A stretch of DNA of 64,000 nucleotides from Jiella mangrovi (lineage in GTDB: Bacteria > Pseudomonadota > Alphaproteobacteria > Rhizobiales > Rhizobiaceae): contig NZ_JAGJCF010000002.1 of assembly GCF_017815135.1 (NCBI RefSeq), forward strand, positions 124,001 to 188,000, read 5' to 3'. The stretch's first letter is position 1. Every line of letters starts with the position of its first letter. The position numbers and the translations under genes are program-made. Shown here piece after piece: positions 17,294-26,238 of the stretch. Below the pieces are notes generated by a model. That model was given only the letters and a program-made list of their open reading frames with translations. It searched no databases and was not told where the DNA came from.

Positions 17294-19522
17294 TCAGGCC
17301 GCCTCGCCCACCTCGTCGGGCAGATGCGACAGGAGTTTGTCCATGGTGATCGGATAGCTCCGGATGCGGGCGCCCGTGGCGTTGTAGATCGCGTTGTTGA
17401 TCGCCGCGCCGACGCCCGCAATGGCAAGTTCGCCGATGCCCTTGCCGGCGAGCGGGCTCGCATGGGGATCGCGATCCTCGAGCAGCACGACGTCGAGCTT
17501 GGGCACGTCCGCATGGACCGGCACGTGATACTCGGCGAGATCGTGGTTGACGATCAGGCCGCTGCGCGGATCGACGACGAGCTCTTCCTCCAGAGCGTAG
17601 CCGATGCCCCAGATCTGGCCGCCATAGCACTGGGAGGTCGCCGTCTTCATGTTGAGAATGCGGCCCGCAGTTCCGACAGTCAGCAGCCGGCGAACCCGGG
17701 TTTCGCCGGTCGTCGCATTGACGGCGACTTCGGCGAAATGCGCACCATAGCTCGCCTGGTTGGTGTTCGAGGAGGTGTCGCCCGGTTCGATCTTGCCCTG
17801 CACCTTGATCGTGTCACCGTTCAGGATTTCCGCAAAGGGGATCTGGCGATTGCCGGAAATCGCGTGGCCGTCCTTGAGCGTCAGCGTTTCGGCCTCGACG
17901 CCGAGACGCTTGGCGAACTCTTCGATCAAGGCTTCTGCCGCGACATAGACCGAGGAGCCGGCCGAGTTCGCCCCCCAGGACCCGCCGGAGCCGGACGACT
18001 CTGGCAGCGAGGTGTCGCCGAGGAGAACGTCGACATGATCGAGCGGCAGACCGAGCATTTCGGCAGCGATCTGCTGCAGGATCGTGTAGGTGCCGGTGCC
18101 GATGTCGGTCATCGACGTCTTGACGATCGCTCGACCCTCGGGGCTCATCTCGATCTCCGCCGAGGATGCCATCAGCGAGTTGGCGCGACTGGCGGACGAC
18201 ATGCCGTAGCCGATCAGCCACTCGCCCTCGCGGCGCGCTGCAGGCTTCGATGGCCGATCCGCCCAGTTGAAGCGCCTGGCACCCTCGTCGATGCAATCGA
18301 GAAGCCGCCGGGACGAAAACGGCAGGTCCTCCTGCGGATCCTTCTCAGGCTCGTTCATCTTGCGGAACGCCACCGGGTCCATGCCGAAGCGCTCCGCAAG
18401 CTCGTCCAGAGCGCTTTCGGTCGCGAGCATGCCAGTCGCCTCGCCCGGCGCGCGGCAGGCCGAAGCCGTCAGAACGTCGGTGGTGATCACACGATGGGTC
18501 ACCAGCCGGTCCTCTCCCGGATAGAGGAAGACGGTCGAAATGCCGGATGGCTCGAAGAACCCCTCGCCTTCGGCATTGGCGGTCTCGGATTCATGGCCGA
18601 AACAGGTGATCTTGCCGTCCTTGGTCGTGCCGATACGCACACGCTGGATCGTCTCGCCCCGGCGCGACGTCGCCTGAAAGACGTTCTGCCGGGTGAGCGC
18701 CAGCTTGACCGGCCGCCCAACGGCCTTGGCACCGAGAGCCGCGAGAACCGCATCCGGCCCGATGCCGAGTTTCGAGCCGAAACCGCCGCCGATATAGGGG
18801 CTGAGGAGCCGGACCTTGGAGGGGTCGACACCGATGCCATTGGCAATCTGCTGGACGTTGAGATCGAGCAGCTGGCAGGAGGACCAGATCGTCAACTGGT
18901 CGCCGTCCCATTTGGCGACCGACGCATGGGGCTCCATGGCCGCCGCCTGATAGGAAGGCGTGCGATAGGTCTGGTCGAACTGCACCTCGGCCGCAGCGAA
19001 GGCCTTTTCGAAGTCACCGCGTTTGGTGTCGGCCGGCATCGGCCCTTCCTCGGTGGCCCGCCCGGTGCCGCGCCGGCTCTCGATCTCGTAGTGGCCTTCC
19101 TTGGCCTCGTATTCGACCTTGACCAGCTTTGCCGCTTGGCGTGCGATCTCGAAGCTTTCGGCAACGACCAGCGCGACCGGCTGGTTGTAATGCAGGATCT
19201 CGCCCTTCATCGCCGGCACGGCCGGCGACAGCGGCTGCGCCGAGGAATGCAGAACCTCGTCGCCGCTGACGACGGTCAGCACACCGGCCAGCGACTGCGC
19301 CGCCATGGCGTCGATCGACTTCACCTTGGCACGGCCGATTGGCGCGGTCACGACGTAGCCATAGGCGACCTTTTCGCCGATCAGATGCTCATAGGCATAG
19401 GGCGCCTTGCCCGACACCTTGAGCTTGCCCTCGTAACGATCGACGCCCTTGCCGATCACCCCTTGCGTGTTGCGATCGAGGCGGGTCTCGCCGATCGCTT
19501 CGTCCATGACGTGCTTGTTCAT
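17294..19522 (-). CDS. paoC: Molybdopterin-binding large subunit, PaoC-type aldehyde oxidoreductase
   Basis: 742 residues, the size of E. coli PaoC rather than of longer xanthine dehydrogenases. The N-terminal domain is seen as VIGKGVDRYEGKLKVSGKAPYAYE, and molybdenum-domain blocks as YIGGGFGSKLG, ACRAPGEATGMLATESALDELAERFGMDPVAFR and GIGELAIAGVGAAINNAI; the last includes the position of the catalytic glutamate (GKGIGE). It should hold molybdenum-MCD cofactor and oxidise aldehydes to acids, probably in the periplasm or at the membrane as for PaoABC, although no clear Tat signal is seen on the small subunit. It is the third gene of a paoA-paoB-paoC operon. Confidence 0.92.
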   Translation of the reverse strand: MNKHVMDEAIGETRLDRNTQGVIGKGVDRYEGKLKVSGKAPYAYEHLIGEKVAYGYVVTAPIGRAKVKSIDAMAAQSLAGVLTVVSGDEVLHSSAQPLSPAVPAMKGEILHYNQPVALVVAESFEIARQAAKLVKVEYEAKEGHYEIESRRGTGRATEEGPMPADTKRGDFEKAFAAAEVQFDQTYRTPSYQAAAMEPHASVAKWDGDQLTIWSSCQLLDLNVQQIANGIGVDPSKVRLLSPYIGGGFGSKLGIGPDAVLAALGAKAVGRPVKLALTRQNVFQATSRRGETIQRVRIGTTKDGKITCFGHESETANAEGEGFFEPSGISTVFLYPGEDRLVTHRVITTDVLTASACRAPGEATGMLATESALDELAERFGMDPVAFRKMNEPEKDPQEDLPFSSRRLLDCIDEGARRFNWADRPSKPAARREGEWLIGYGMSSASRANSLMASSAEIEMSPEGRAIVKTSMTDIGTGTYTILQQIAAEMLGLPLDHVDVLLGDTSLPESSGSGGSWGANSAGSSVYVAAEALIEEFAKRLGVEAETLTLKDGHAISGNRQIPFAEILNGDTIKVQGKIEPGDTSSNTNQASYGAHFAEVAVNATTGETRVRRLLTVGTAGRILNMKTATSQCYGGQIWGIGYALEEELVVDPRSGLIVNHDLAEYHVPVHADVPKLDVVLLEDRDPHASPLAGKGIGELAIAGVGAAINNAIYNATGARIRSYPITMDKLLSHLPDEVGEAA

Positions 19523-19524
19523 GA

Positions 19525-20496
19525 TCAGGCTCCCTTCGTTGCATCAGCGAGCACGGCTTTGAGCGTGCGCCGCGCGAGCGGGATCTTGAAGTCGTTCTCG
19601 CCCTGGCCCCTGGCCTCGGCGAGGAGAATGTCGGCTGCCTTGTCGAACAGCGCCATAGAGGGCGCTTCGCCGATCAGCGCCTTCTCCACCGCCTCGTCGC
19701 GCCAAGGCATGTGGGCGAGGCCACCGAACGCCAGACGCGCCTCGGCGATCTTGCCGCCATCCGTGCGGACGATCGCCGCCACCGAGACCAGCGCAAAGGC
19801 ATAGGACGCGCGGTCGCGGACCTTGCGGTAGCGATGGACGCCCGCGATCGGCTTCGGCAGCCGCACGGCGGTAATCAGCTCGCCCTCTTGAAGTTCGCTC
19901 TCGATCTGCGGCGTATCGCCGGGCAGGCGATAAAAGTCGTCGACCGCAATTTCCCGCGTTGAACCGTCTGCTTTCTGCGTCTCGACGACTGCGCCGAGCG
20001 CGCGCATCGCAACGGCCATGTCCGAGGGATGGGTCGCGATGCAGTTCTTCGACGCACCGAGAATGGCGTGGATCCGGTTGAAGCCGCCGATCGCGGCACA
20101 GCCGGAGCCGGGCTCACGCTTGTTGCAGGGCTGCGAGGTCTCGTAGAAATAGCCGCAGCGCGTGCGCTGGAGTAGGTTGCCGCCGGTGGTCGCCTTGTTG
20201 CGCAGCTGGCCGGAAGCGCCGGCCAGAAGCGCGCGCGACAGCAGCTCGTAATCCTTGCGGATGCGCGGATCGGCAGCGAGGTCGGAGTTGGTGACGAGGG
20301 CCCCGATCCTCAGACCGCCGTCATCCGTCGTCTCGATGTCGCGAAGCGGCAGACGGGTGATGTCGACGAGCTTGTCCGGCGTTTCCACCTCGAGCTTCAT
20401 CAGATCGAGGAGATTGGTGCCGCCGGCAATGAAGCGGCCTGCGAGTTTGCCGGCTTCGGTGACATCGCTGGCGCGGGCGTATTCGAACGGTCTCAT
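19525..20496 (-). CDS. paoB: FAD-binding medium subunit, PaoB-type
   Basis: 323 residues. The N-terminal FAD domain has [15 protein letters not shown], and a cysteine-containing insertion follows: [25 protein letters not shown] with [17 protein letters not shown]. In E. coli PaoB this insertion binds an extra 4Fe-4S cluster, and the matching cysteines are present here. It relays electrons between the 2Fe-2S subunit and FAD. ATG 20496 overlaps the paoA stop (ATGA) and the stop is two bases before paoC. Confidence 0.92.
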   Translation of the reverse strand: MRPFEYARASDVTEAGKLAGRFIAGGTNLLDLMKLEVETPDKLVDITRLPLRDIETTDDGGLRIGALVTNSDLAADPRIRKDYELLSRALLAGASGQLRNKATTGGNLLQRTRCGYFYETSQPCNKREPGSGCAAIGGFNRIHAILGASKNCIATHPSDMAVAMRALGAVVETQKADGSTREIAVDDFYRLPGDTPQIESELQEGELITAVRLPKPIAGVHRYRKVRDRASYAFALVSVAAIVRTDGGKIAEARLAFGGLAHMPWRDEAVEKALIGEAPSMALFDKAADILLAEARGQGENDFKIPLARRTLKAVLADATKGA

Positions 20497-21002
20497 GCCG
20501 TCTCCTTCATCTTGGCGCTGGCGCTCTCGATGGCGTCGACGATGTTGGGATAGGCGGAGCAGCGGCAGATGTTACCGCTCATACGCTCGCGTATCTCGTC
20601 GCTCGAGAGGTTGGCATCTCCCGTGACATTGTCGCTCGCATGGCTCGGCCAGTTGTCCTTGACCTCGCCGAGCATTCCCACTGCCGAGACGATCTGTCCG
20701 GGCGTGCAGTAGCCGCACTGAAATCCGTCATGGTGGAGGAAAGCCTCCTGCATCGGATGCAGCTTGTCCGGCTGACCGATGCCCTCGATCGTGGTGATCT
20801 CGTCACCTTCATGCATGACCGCGAGGGTCAGGCAGGAATTGATCCGGCGGCCATTGACCAGCATGGTGCAGGCGCCGCACTGGCCGTGATCGCAACCCTT
20901 CTTCGAACCGGTGAAACCGAGATGGTCCCGGCAGGCGTCGAGAAGCGACGTGCGTGTATCGATGTCGAGCTCGTGCTCGATCCCGTTGATCTTCAACTTC
21001 AT
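20493..21002 (-). CDS. paoA: 2Fe-2S small subunit, PaoA-type
   Basis: 169 residues with the plant-type ferredoxin cluster [12 protein letters not shown] and a later Cys, then the second 2Fe-2S domain with [11 protein letters not shown] and [12 protein letters not shown]. It is shorter than E. coli PaoA because the twin-arginine leader is missing: the protein starts directly at [18 protein letters not shown], so the complex is probably cytoplasmic here. First gene of the operon; about 215 bases separate it from the toxin-antitoxin pair upstream. Confidence 0.93.
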   Translation of the reverse strand: MKLKINGIEHELDIDTRTSLLDACRDHLGFTGSKKGCDHGQCGACTMLVNGRRINSCLTLAVMHEGDEITTIEGIGQPDKLHPMQEAFLHHDGFQCGYCTPGQIVSAVGMLGEVKDNWPSHASDNVTGDANLSSDEIRERMSGNICRCSAYPNIVDAIESASAKMKETA

Positions 21003-21217
21003 CGCGTGGAATAGCCCTTCGCTGGCGTCCGTCAGGCGTGATGCTTTGCCGCGCCCAATCTGGAACGTTTCGAAATTCGATCGTTAACGGGCGGAAGGCG
21101 CGATGGTTTCGTCGACTCCCGCAGGGTGACGAAGTGTTCAACGAGGGCGGGAGGGGCGGCGACGCATTTTCGGAAAAAGCCGGTGCGTTTGAATCGCGTC
21201 AGCGCATGCAATCGCTG

Positions 21218-21655
21218 TCAAGCGCGGGGCGTTTCTGCCGGCAACCAGGGATTGATCACCTGGACCCCCATGTCCACGAACGGACGAATGTCGCGTGTGG
21301 CCACGGAAAACCCGTTCGAAACGGCAATCGCGGCTATTGCAGCGTCGGCGAAGCCCTTGACCTCGCGGCCTCGTCGGGCCGCGCCGGCCGCATGTGCGGC
21401 AAAGGCAACCGTTGCCGGCATATCGAACGAAGCGATGCGACCGAAGAAGAGAGCGATATAGGATTCGACAAGGTTCTCGAGCGCCGCATGCCGTTTGCCT
21501 TCTGGCAATTTCGCGACACCGAACCGCAGCTCGGCCACCGTGATCGTCGTCAACCAGAGCGTGGACGGAGATTGCTGGTTCAGCCATGCGAGGACGTTGG
21601 AATCCGGGTTCGGCTTCATAGCCTCCGACAGGACGTTCGTATCAAGCAAAATCAC
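21218..21655 (-). CDS. fitB: PIN-domain toxin, FitB/VapC family
   Basis: 145 residues with the PIN-domain acidic residues in place: MILLDTNVLSEAMKP (Asp5), the Glu in TVAELRFGVAKLPEGKRH, GFADAAIAAIA (Asp around 103) and the late ATRDIRPF Asp. The sequence is typical of FitB-type PIN ribonucleases, whose targets are usually tRNA or mRNA. Its start overlaps the antitoxin stop by ATGA. It sits between the aldehyde oxidoreductase operon and the cofactor genes, all on the same strand. Confidence 0.92.
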   Translation of the reverse strand: MILLDTNVLSEAMKPNPDSNVLAWLNQQSPSTLWLTTITVAELRFGVAKLPEGKRHAALENLVESYIALFFGRIASFDMPATVAFAAHAAGAARRGREVKGFADAAIAAIAVSNGFSVATRDIRPFVDMGVQVINPWLPAETPRA

Positions 21656-21891
21656 GAGAAGTCGGCACCCTCGATCCCGGTCCGATCCCGGTCAAAATCG
21701 ACGCCCTCCAAGTCGACGCCATCAGCCAGCATCCGCAGACGGTCGCCAAAGCCGGTTTCATTTGGCGGGAAAAGGCCCTCGGCCAGCAGTCGGCGCGCCT
21801 TTTCCTCGGCGCTGATCCCGTCATGAGCGGCCTGGGCCTTGAGAGCTCGGTGTATCTCGTCAGAGAGCTTGCGGATCGTTATTTGCGCCAT
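21652..21891 (-). CDS. fitA: FitA-type ribbon-helix-helix antitoxin
   Basis: About 79 residues from ATG 21891. The start MAQITIRKLSDEIHRALKAQA is the ribbon-helix-helix DNA-binding domain of FitA antitoxins, followed by the EEKARRLLAEGLFP helix and an acidic C-terminal tail that would wrap the toxin. A longer open frame reaches 21999, but the extra residues have no family match. Such pairs repress their own promoter. Confidence 0.9.
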   Translation of the reverse strand: MAQITIRKLSDEIHRALKAQAAHDGISAEEKARRLLAEGLFPPNETGFGDRLRMLADGVDLEGVDFDRDRTGIEGADFS

Positions 21892-22069
21892 CTGTCCGTT
21901 CCTGAATTCTGGCGCCATGATAGCATCTGGCAATTTCGCTATCAAACCTCCTTGCCGGACATCGAGACGCGCTTTTGTCGGGGAAGAAGATGGGTACACT
22001 GGAACTCGCCTTCCACACTCGGCGAGCGCGCCTCTGCCCCTGTGGCGGCATGGCGGCCAGCAGCGGCTT

Positions 22070-22645
22070 TCAGCTTTTCCCCTCCACCTCCGCCAGATGC
22101 TCGATGACCTTTTCGAGCAGCCAGTAGAAGGCTTGCTCCTCGTCCGGGCCGGCGGTCTTGTCGATGGCGATCTTGAGATAGGCGATCTCGGTCTCGATCT
22201 TCTCGGCCGGCAGCATCTTCAGGCGGCTGACGAGGATCGCCGCTTCGAGCACCGCCGCCTTGGCACGGTTCATGCCGGTATAGGCCCGATGCTGGCCGGA
22301 CGCGATCACCTTGCAGAAATAGCGCGGGCGCGTTTCATCCCCGCTGACGCTTTCGACCTGCAACACGTCATGCGACAGCGCCGCTTTGAGCCGTGGCACC
22401 GGGCAGTTTTCGAGAGGGGTCAGGGGCCAGTCCCTGCGGCCGGTAAGACAGCCGGCGAAGATCTTCGCCTCGTCGGTATAGTTGACCACCGCACGGCCCG
22501 TCGCCTCGATGTTGGCCAACGTCGTCGAGGGGCGGAAAGGCGCGATGATCCAGCCGTCCTTTTCCTGAATGATGCCGAGTGGCGCGATGTGGACCTCGCC
22601 TGCCTCGGACATCGTGGTCAGGATCGTTTCACGAATATAAGGCAT
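22070..22645 (-). CDS. DUF447 family protein of the H4MPT cofactor set
   Basis: About 191 residues from ATG 22645 (MPYIRETILTTMSEAGEVHIAPLGI), a typical DUF447 start; it begins just after the stop of the DUF6513 gene at 22650. The N-terminal half resembles a flavin-reductase-like split barrel (TGRAVVNYTDEAKIFAG) and the C-terminal part is helical (AKAAVLEAAILVSRLKMLP). DUF447 (COG2457) is found in archaea and in methylotrophs with H4MPT genes; its reaction is not established. An alternative start at 22675 would overlap the previous gene by 26 bases. Confidence 0.85.
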   Translation of the reverse strand: MPYIRETILTTMSEAGEVHIAPLGIIQEKDGWIIAPFRPSTTLANIEATGRAVVNYTDEAKIFAGCLTGRRDWPLTPLENCPVPRLKAALSHDVLQVESVSGDETRPRYFCKVIASGQHRAYTGMNRAKAAVLEAAILVSRLKMLPAEKIETEIAYLKIAIDKTAGPDEEQAFYWLLEKVIEHLAEVEGKS

Positions 22646-22649
22646 CGCC

Positions 22650-24119
22650 TCAACTCCCCTCGCCCTCGCCGTCATCGTCGGCAGATTTCGCAGCCGATGT
22701 CCGACGCGCGTTCTTCTGTGCTTTCAGGGTATGGCCGGCCTCTTCGAGCCGCGTCCGGTCTTCCTCGTTCCGCGGCGCGCCGACGCCGAAATCCAGCGGC
22801 GCGTCCTGGGCGTAACGCTTGCCGAGCCTGAAGGCGACTTCCGCCTTCTGGAGTTCCGCCCCGAGATAGAAGGCGTGGCCGGTGTCGCCGTCCACTTCGA
22901 TATGCGGAAACAGCTCGAAGGCGTCCGTGGCGACATGATGCATGTCGCGATTGAAGAGGTGAATGCCGTCCTCGGCGGTTTCGATCCGGTAGTTCCGGTC
23001 CTTGATCGTCGCCGCCAGCTCGCCGAGTTCGCCCGGCGTGACCGCAAAGGGTTTCACGTCATGAACCTGAAGGAGCGCGCTCGAATAGCCGCGCGGCAAG
23101 GCGTTGTCCTCTTTCGCCGCAAAGAGCATGCGCCGGGCCGCATCGTGCTCGGCGATCGTCGCGCGGGTGTGCGGGCTGACATTGACGATCAGGAGATTGT
23201 CGATCGACAGCTCCGAGCAGATGCCGAGCAGCGTCGCGGTTATCCCCGAAGTGTCGGCGTCGGTCAGCTCCGTCAGATTGCCCGTCCCCATCAGGATGGA
23301 GATGTCCGGATGGCGGCGGCGCAGCTCGTGATAGCGCAAGAGCGAGGCGGTGAAGCCGAAATGAATGGGATCGAGGATCGCGTCGGCGATGAAATCGATC
23401 CCCATCGCCCGCGCGGTCTCGATCGCCCTGTCGAGGGAGGCGAGATCGTGGGGGATGGCCGGCACGAGGATCGGCACGGCGTCGCCTTCGCGGGCGATGT
23501 GCATCGTCTCTTCGTTGAGGCTGAGGAGATAGTCGGCGCCGGCGCGCGTTGCCCGGGACAACTCGTCCGGATCGGCGGAATCGACGCTGACCGTATGGCC
23601 GGCCGCCTTGAGCCCGGCAATCATCTCTTCCAGATGCGGAAAGGGCGTATCCGGCAGGCAGCCGAGATCAATGACGTCCGCCCCCTCGCCCCGCATCTTC
23701 TCGGCCCTCGCCACGATCGTTTCGACGGGATGGGCCGTCGCGTCGACGATCTCGGCGAAGATGCGCATGGCATGACGGGAGAGATCGGGCGGTCCGCCCT
23801 TGCGGCCGAGAAACTCCGGCAGGTCGACGAGTTCGTCCGGGCCGCGGACGAAGGGCACGCCGAATGACGCTTCCAGCCTTGCAAGGTCCGCACGGCATCG
23901 CCCCGGCAGCACGACGCGATCGGCCTCGACCGGTCGCTGCAGCCGCCGCTCGATGATGTCGCCGGTGGCGAGCGCGGCGACTTTGACGCCGATATCGGCG
24001 ATCGCCCAGTCGAATGCGGTCTCGCCAATGCCGGCGAGGATCCGCTCGAGGCGCGGGCGGGCCAGATGTCCGGTCAGGAAGAGCAGTCGCGGTTTCGCCA
24101 TTGCGGCTATGTCGGGCAT
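22650..24119 (-). CDS. DUF6513 / dihydropteroate synthase-like protein of the H4MPT set
   Basis: 489 residues. An N-terminal domain (LLFLTGHLARPRLERIL) precedes a dihydropteroate-synthase-like TIM barrel with GADVIDLGCLPDTPFPHLEEMI, VSVDSADPDELSRATRAG and ILDPIHFGFTASLLRY, then a C-terminal domain with RNYRIETAEDGIHLFNRD and a charged tail. Length and layout match the DHPS-related proteins found only in organisms with H4MPT. They are presumed to act in pterin cofactor assembly, but the reaction has not been shown to my knowledge. It lies between the kinase and DUF447 genes in one minus-strand run. Confidence 0.87.
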   Translation of the reverse strand: MPDIAAMAKPRLLFLTGHLARPRLERILAGIGETAFDWAIADIGVKVAALATGDIIERRLQRPVEADRVVLPGRCRADLARLEASFGVPFVRGPDELVDLPEFLGRKGGPPDLSRHAMRIFAEIVDATAHPVETIVARAEKMRGEGADVIDLGCLPDTPFPHLEEMIAGLKAAGHTVSVDSADPDELSRATRAGADYLLSLNEETMHIAREGDAVPILVPAIPHDLASLDRAIETARAMGIDFIADAILDPIHFGFTASLLRYHELRRRHPDISILMGTGNLTELTDADTSGITATLLGICSELSIDNLLIVNVSPHTRATIAEHDAARRMLFAAKEDNALPRGYSSALLQVHDVKPFAVTPGELGELAATIKDRNYRIETAEDGIHLFNRDMHHVATDAFELFPHIEVDGDTGHAFYLGAELQKAEVAFRLGKRYAQDAPLDFGVGAPRNEEDRTRLEEAGHTLKAQKNARRTSAAKSADDDGEGEGS

Positions 24120-24168
24120 TCATCGTCCGTTGAAAAGCCCGCCGTCTCCGAAACCCTGACGCAGAGCC

Positions 24169-24816
24169 TCACTCCGCGGCGACGGACAGCCCCACGGCGT
24201 GATCCGACAGCTGATGGCCCGGCACCCTGCCGTCGGTGAGCCTCAGGCCGGCTGTTGCAAGATCGCCGGGGCCGGCGATGGAAACCGCATAGTTTCCGAG
24301 CTGATCGGAAAAGGTCTCGTCGACGATCTGGGCGGCGACCAGCGCCTCGATCTGAGAGCCCTCCGGCACGTCGAGCTGCTTGATCAGGCAGAGATGGCGC
24401 GCCGACATCCGGCGCGCGAGCCAGGCGGCGAGCGAATCGGAGGTCACGCTCCAGTCCTTGGCGATGTCGGGCGCCGTCAGGGCGACGTCGCGCGGAAGCC
24501 AGACGGGAATGCGGCCTGCCTCGATCGCCGTCTCGATATCCTCGCGATCGCGCGCCCGTGTCATCCGCGCGCTGAGACTGATCAGCGCGAGGCCGAACTG
24601 CTCCATACCGAGGATCGCCATCTCATGGGCCGCCCGATCGTCGAAGCCGAGCTTTGGTTGATAGCGGCGCACCGTGTCGGCGAAGGGTCCGCCTCCCGGC
24701 ACGACGACTGTCGGAAAACTGGACTGTTCCAACGCCCTGACCCAACGGTGAAGGTCCGGCGAAGATACCGAACTGCCTCCGAGCTTGACGACGAGTAACT
24801 GCTGACCTCTGCCCAT
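24169..24816 (-). CDS. mfnE: MfnE-like amino acid kinase-fold protein
   Basis: About 215 residues from ATG 24816, with GGGG about 9 bases upstream. The fold is an amino acid kinase: LLVVKLGGSSVSSP at the N-terminus, VVVPGGGPFADTVRRY around residue 46 and SDSLAAWLARRM later. In archaea MfnE phosphorylates 5-(aminomethyl)-3-furanmethanol phosphate in methanofuran synthesis, and the bacterial homologue sits in H4MPT clusters as here. Substrate assignment is by homology and by the presence of MfnB- and MfnF-like genes close by. Confidence 0.84.
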   Translation of the reverse strand: MGRGQQLLVVKLGGSSVSSPDLHRWVRALEQSSFPTVVVPGGGPFADTVRRYQPKLGFDDRAAHEMAILGMEQFGLALISLSARMTRARDREDIETAIEAGRIPVWLPRDVALTAPDIAKDWSVTSDSLAAWLARRMSARHLCLIKQLDVPEGSQIEALVAAQIVDETFSDQLGNYAVSIAGPGDLATAGLRLTDGRVPGHQLSDHAVGLSVAAE

Positions 24817-25122
24817 TGCGCTGACCCCTTTCGATTGCCGGGGCAGCCTGCGCAACCGCGCGACCGCCTCCTCCCGTTCGCTTCAGCCTCTTCGGACCGA
24901 TAGCTTCCTCATGGGGAACTCCTGGTTGAACCCGATCGATCCAAGCTTCCTCGATAAAAACGCGATTTTTACCGAACGTCCTTTGGCATGACAATGAACT
25001 CCCGCGACGGTCTCAGCGCAAGGCCAGATGCGGGTTCAGCGACGCTGCGCCGACGGGCCGGACACTTCTGGCCCTGACCGTTCGGGGTCCGTCGAGCGGC
25101 TCGCGCCTGCGATTTTCCGTGT
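24817..25122. other. Intergenic gap within the cofactor gene run
   Basis: About 300 bases between the MfnE-like and MfnB-FolB genes with no convincing gene. An AT-rich palindrome TAAAAA-CGCGA-TTTTTA lies at 24955-24971 and contrasts with the GC-rich surroundings. It could be part of a promoter or a weak terminator for the minus-strand genes, so the cofactor run may be two transcripts. Nothing else is recognised. Confidence 0.4.
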
Positions 25123-26238
25123 TCAGGCGCCAGGATCGCCGCGCCGGCGGCAGATTTCGATGCCGACGGCGCCGGGGCCGAGTTCGAGCTTCTCGATCTT
25201 CACCGTCACCTCGAACACCCGCTCGTCCCGCAGGAGGGTCCGCGCGAGATCGAGGGCAAGGGTCTCGACGAGATCGGTATGGCCGGCCTCGACGAGAGCC
25301 CGGATCGCGTCGGTGATCAGATCGTAGGAATAGACCTCGGAAATGTCGTCGGCTTGCGCGGTGATCCGGTCGATCCGGGCATCGACGCTGAAGCGCACCT
25401 TCTGGCGCCGGCCGCGCTCGTGGCCGTAGGCACCGATTTCCATGTCGAGCACGAGGTCGCGAACGAAGATGCGATCGAGGCGAGCCTCGTCCATCGGCTC
25501 AAAAGCTCGTTTCGCCGAAGCGCCCGGATCGTCGGCGGCGAGGACCGTCCGGCCGCCAGCGATCAGATCGGACATCCGCCGAACCTTGTTTTCATCGATG
25601 GAGTCGGACCGCGCCCCACAGGTCAGCGCGCCGCGAAACCCGAGATAATCGGGTTCGAGGACGAGAAGACGCGGGACATCCGGCGCTTCCAGCGAACCGG
25701 CAAGGCCGGTCATCAGCCCATGCTCGCGGGCAGAGCGCACGAAGCGCGCGACCATGGCGAAGGTGAGCGCACTCAAGAGCCCGCTCGCCGCCCCCGCGCC
25801 TTGCCGCTTGCCGATCGTGTCGATCATCGCGCCGTGAAATCCGGCCTGCGCGAGATCTGGAAGAAGCGTCAGATCCGGATCGCCATCGGCAAAGAACACC
25901 GCGACGAGCCTGATGTCGCGGGCGATTTCGCCGAGCGCCGATATCACGGCGAGCCGCTCCTCCCGCCGTGCAGGGAAGAAGCCGATCTTGACGAAGTCGG
26001 CTTCTCGCCGCTCGCGCACGGCGCGAACGACGACATCCGGCACCATGGGCAGATCGCCCGCCACGGCCGAGACCGGGCGCCGACCCGCGACCTGCTCGAT
26101 CGTCGCGGCCAGAACGGCCGGTGCGACCGCACCGAGCGCGCCTTGGGCGGGATCCTTCAGGTCGATGATATCGGCGCCGCCGGCGAGCGCCGCTTCGGCT
26201 TCGCCGGGTCCCGTGACGCTTGCCAGCAATTTCGTCAA
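25123..26238 (-). CDS. mfnB: Fusion of MfnB-type furan synthase and FolB-type dihydroneopterin aldolase
   Basis: 371 residues from TTG 26238, which overlaps the upstream stop (TTGA). Residues 1-235 are MfnB-like ((5-formylfuran-3-yl)methyl phosphate synthase, COG1891): VTGPGEAEAALAGGADIIDLKDPAQGALG contains the Schiff-base lysine region, and DFVKIGFFPA and LMTGLAGSLEAPD follow. Residues 255-371 are FolB-like: DRIFVRDLVLDMEIGAYGHERGRRQKV, the EVYSYD tyrosine, and VTVKIEKLEL near the catalytic lysine. One half starts the furan moiety of methanofuran, the other acts on the pterin side chain, so one polypeptide would feed both C1 cofactors. Both active-site regions look intact. Confidence 0.85.
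   Translation of the reverse strand: MTKLLASVTGPGEAEAALAGGADIIDLKDPAQGALGAVAPAVLAATIEQVAGRRPVSAVAGDLPMVPDVVVRAVRERREADFVKIGFFPARREERLAVISALGEIARDIRLVAVFFADGDPDLTLLPDLAQAGFHGAMIDTIGKRQGAGAASGLLSALTFAMVARFVRSAREHGLMTGLAGSLEAPDVPRLLVLEPDYLGFRGALTCGARSDSIDENKVRRMSDLIAGGRTVLAADDPGASAKRAFEPMDEARLDRIFVRDLVLDMEIGAYGHERGRRQKVRFSVDARIDRITAQADDISEVYSYDLITDAIRALVEAGHTDLVETLALDLARTLLRDERVFEVTVKIEKLELGPGAVGIEICRRRGDPGA

Noticed and set aside
17324-19804. Long plus-strand reading frame of about 826 codons opposite paoC
   Set aside because: It is the antisense shadow of the GC-rich paoC/paoB genes; no domain or ribosome site, and the minus-strand proteins have clear families.
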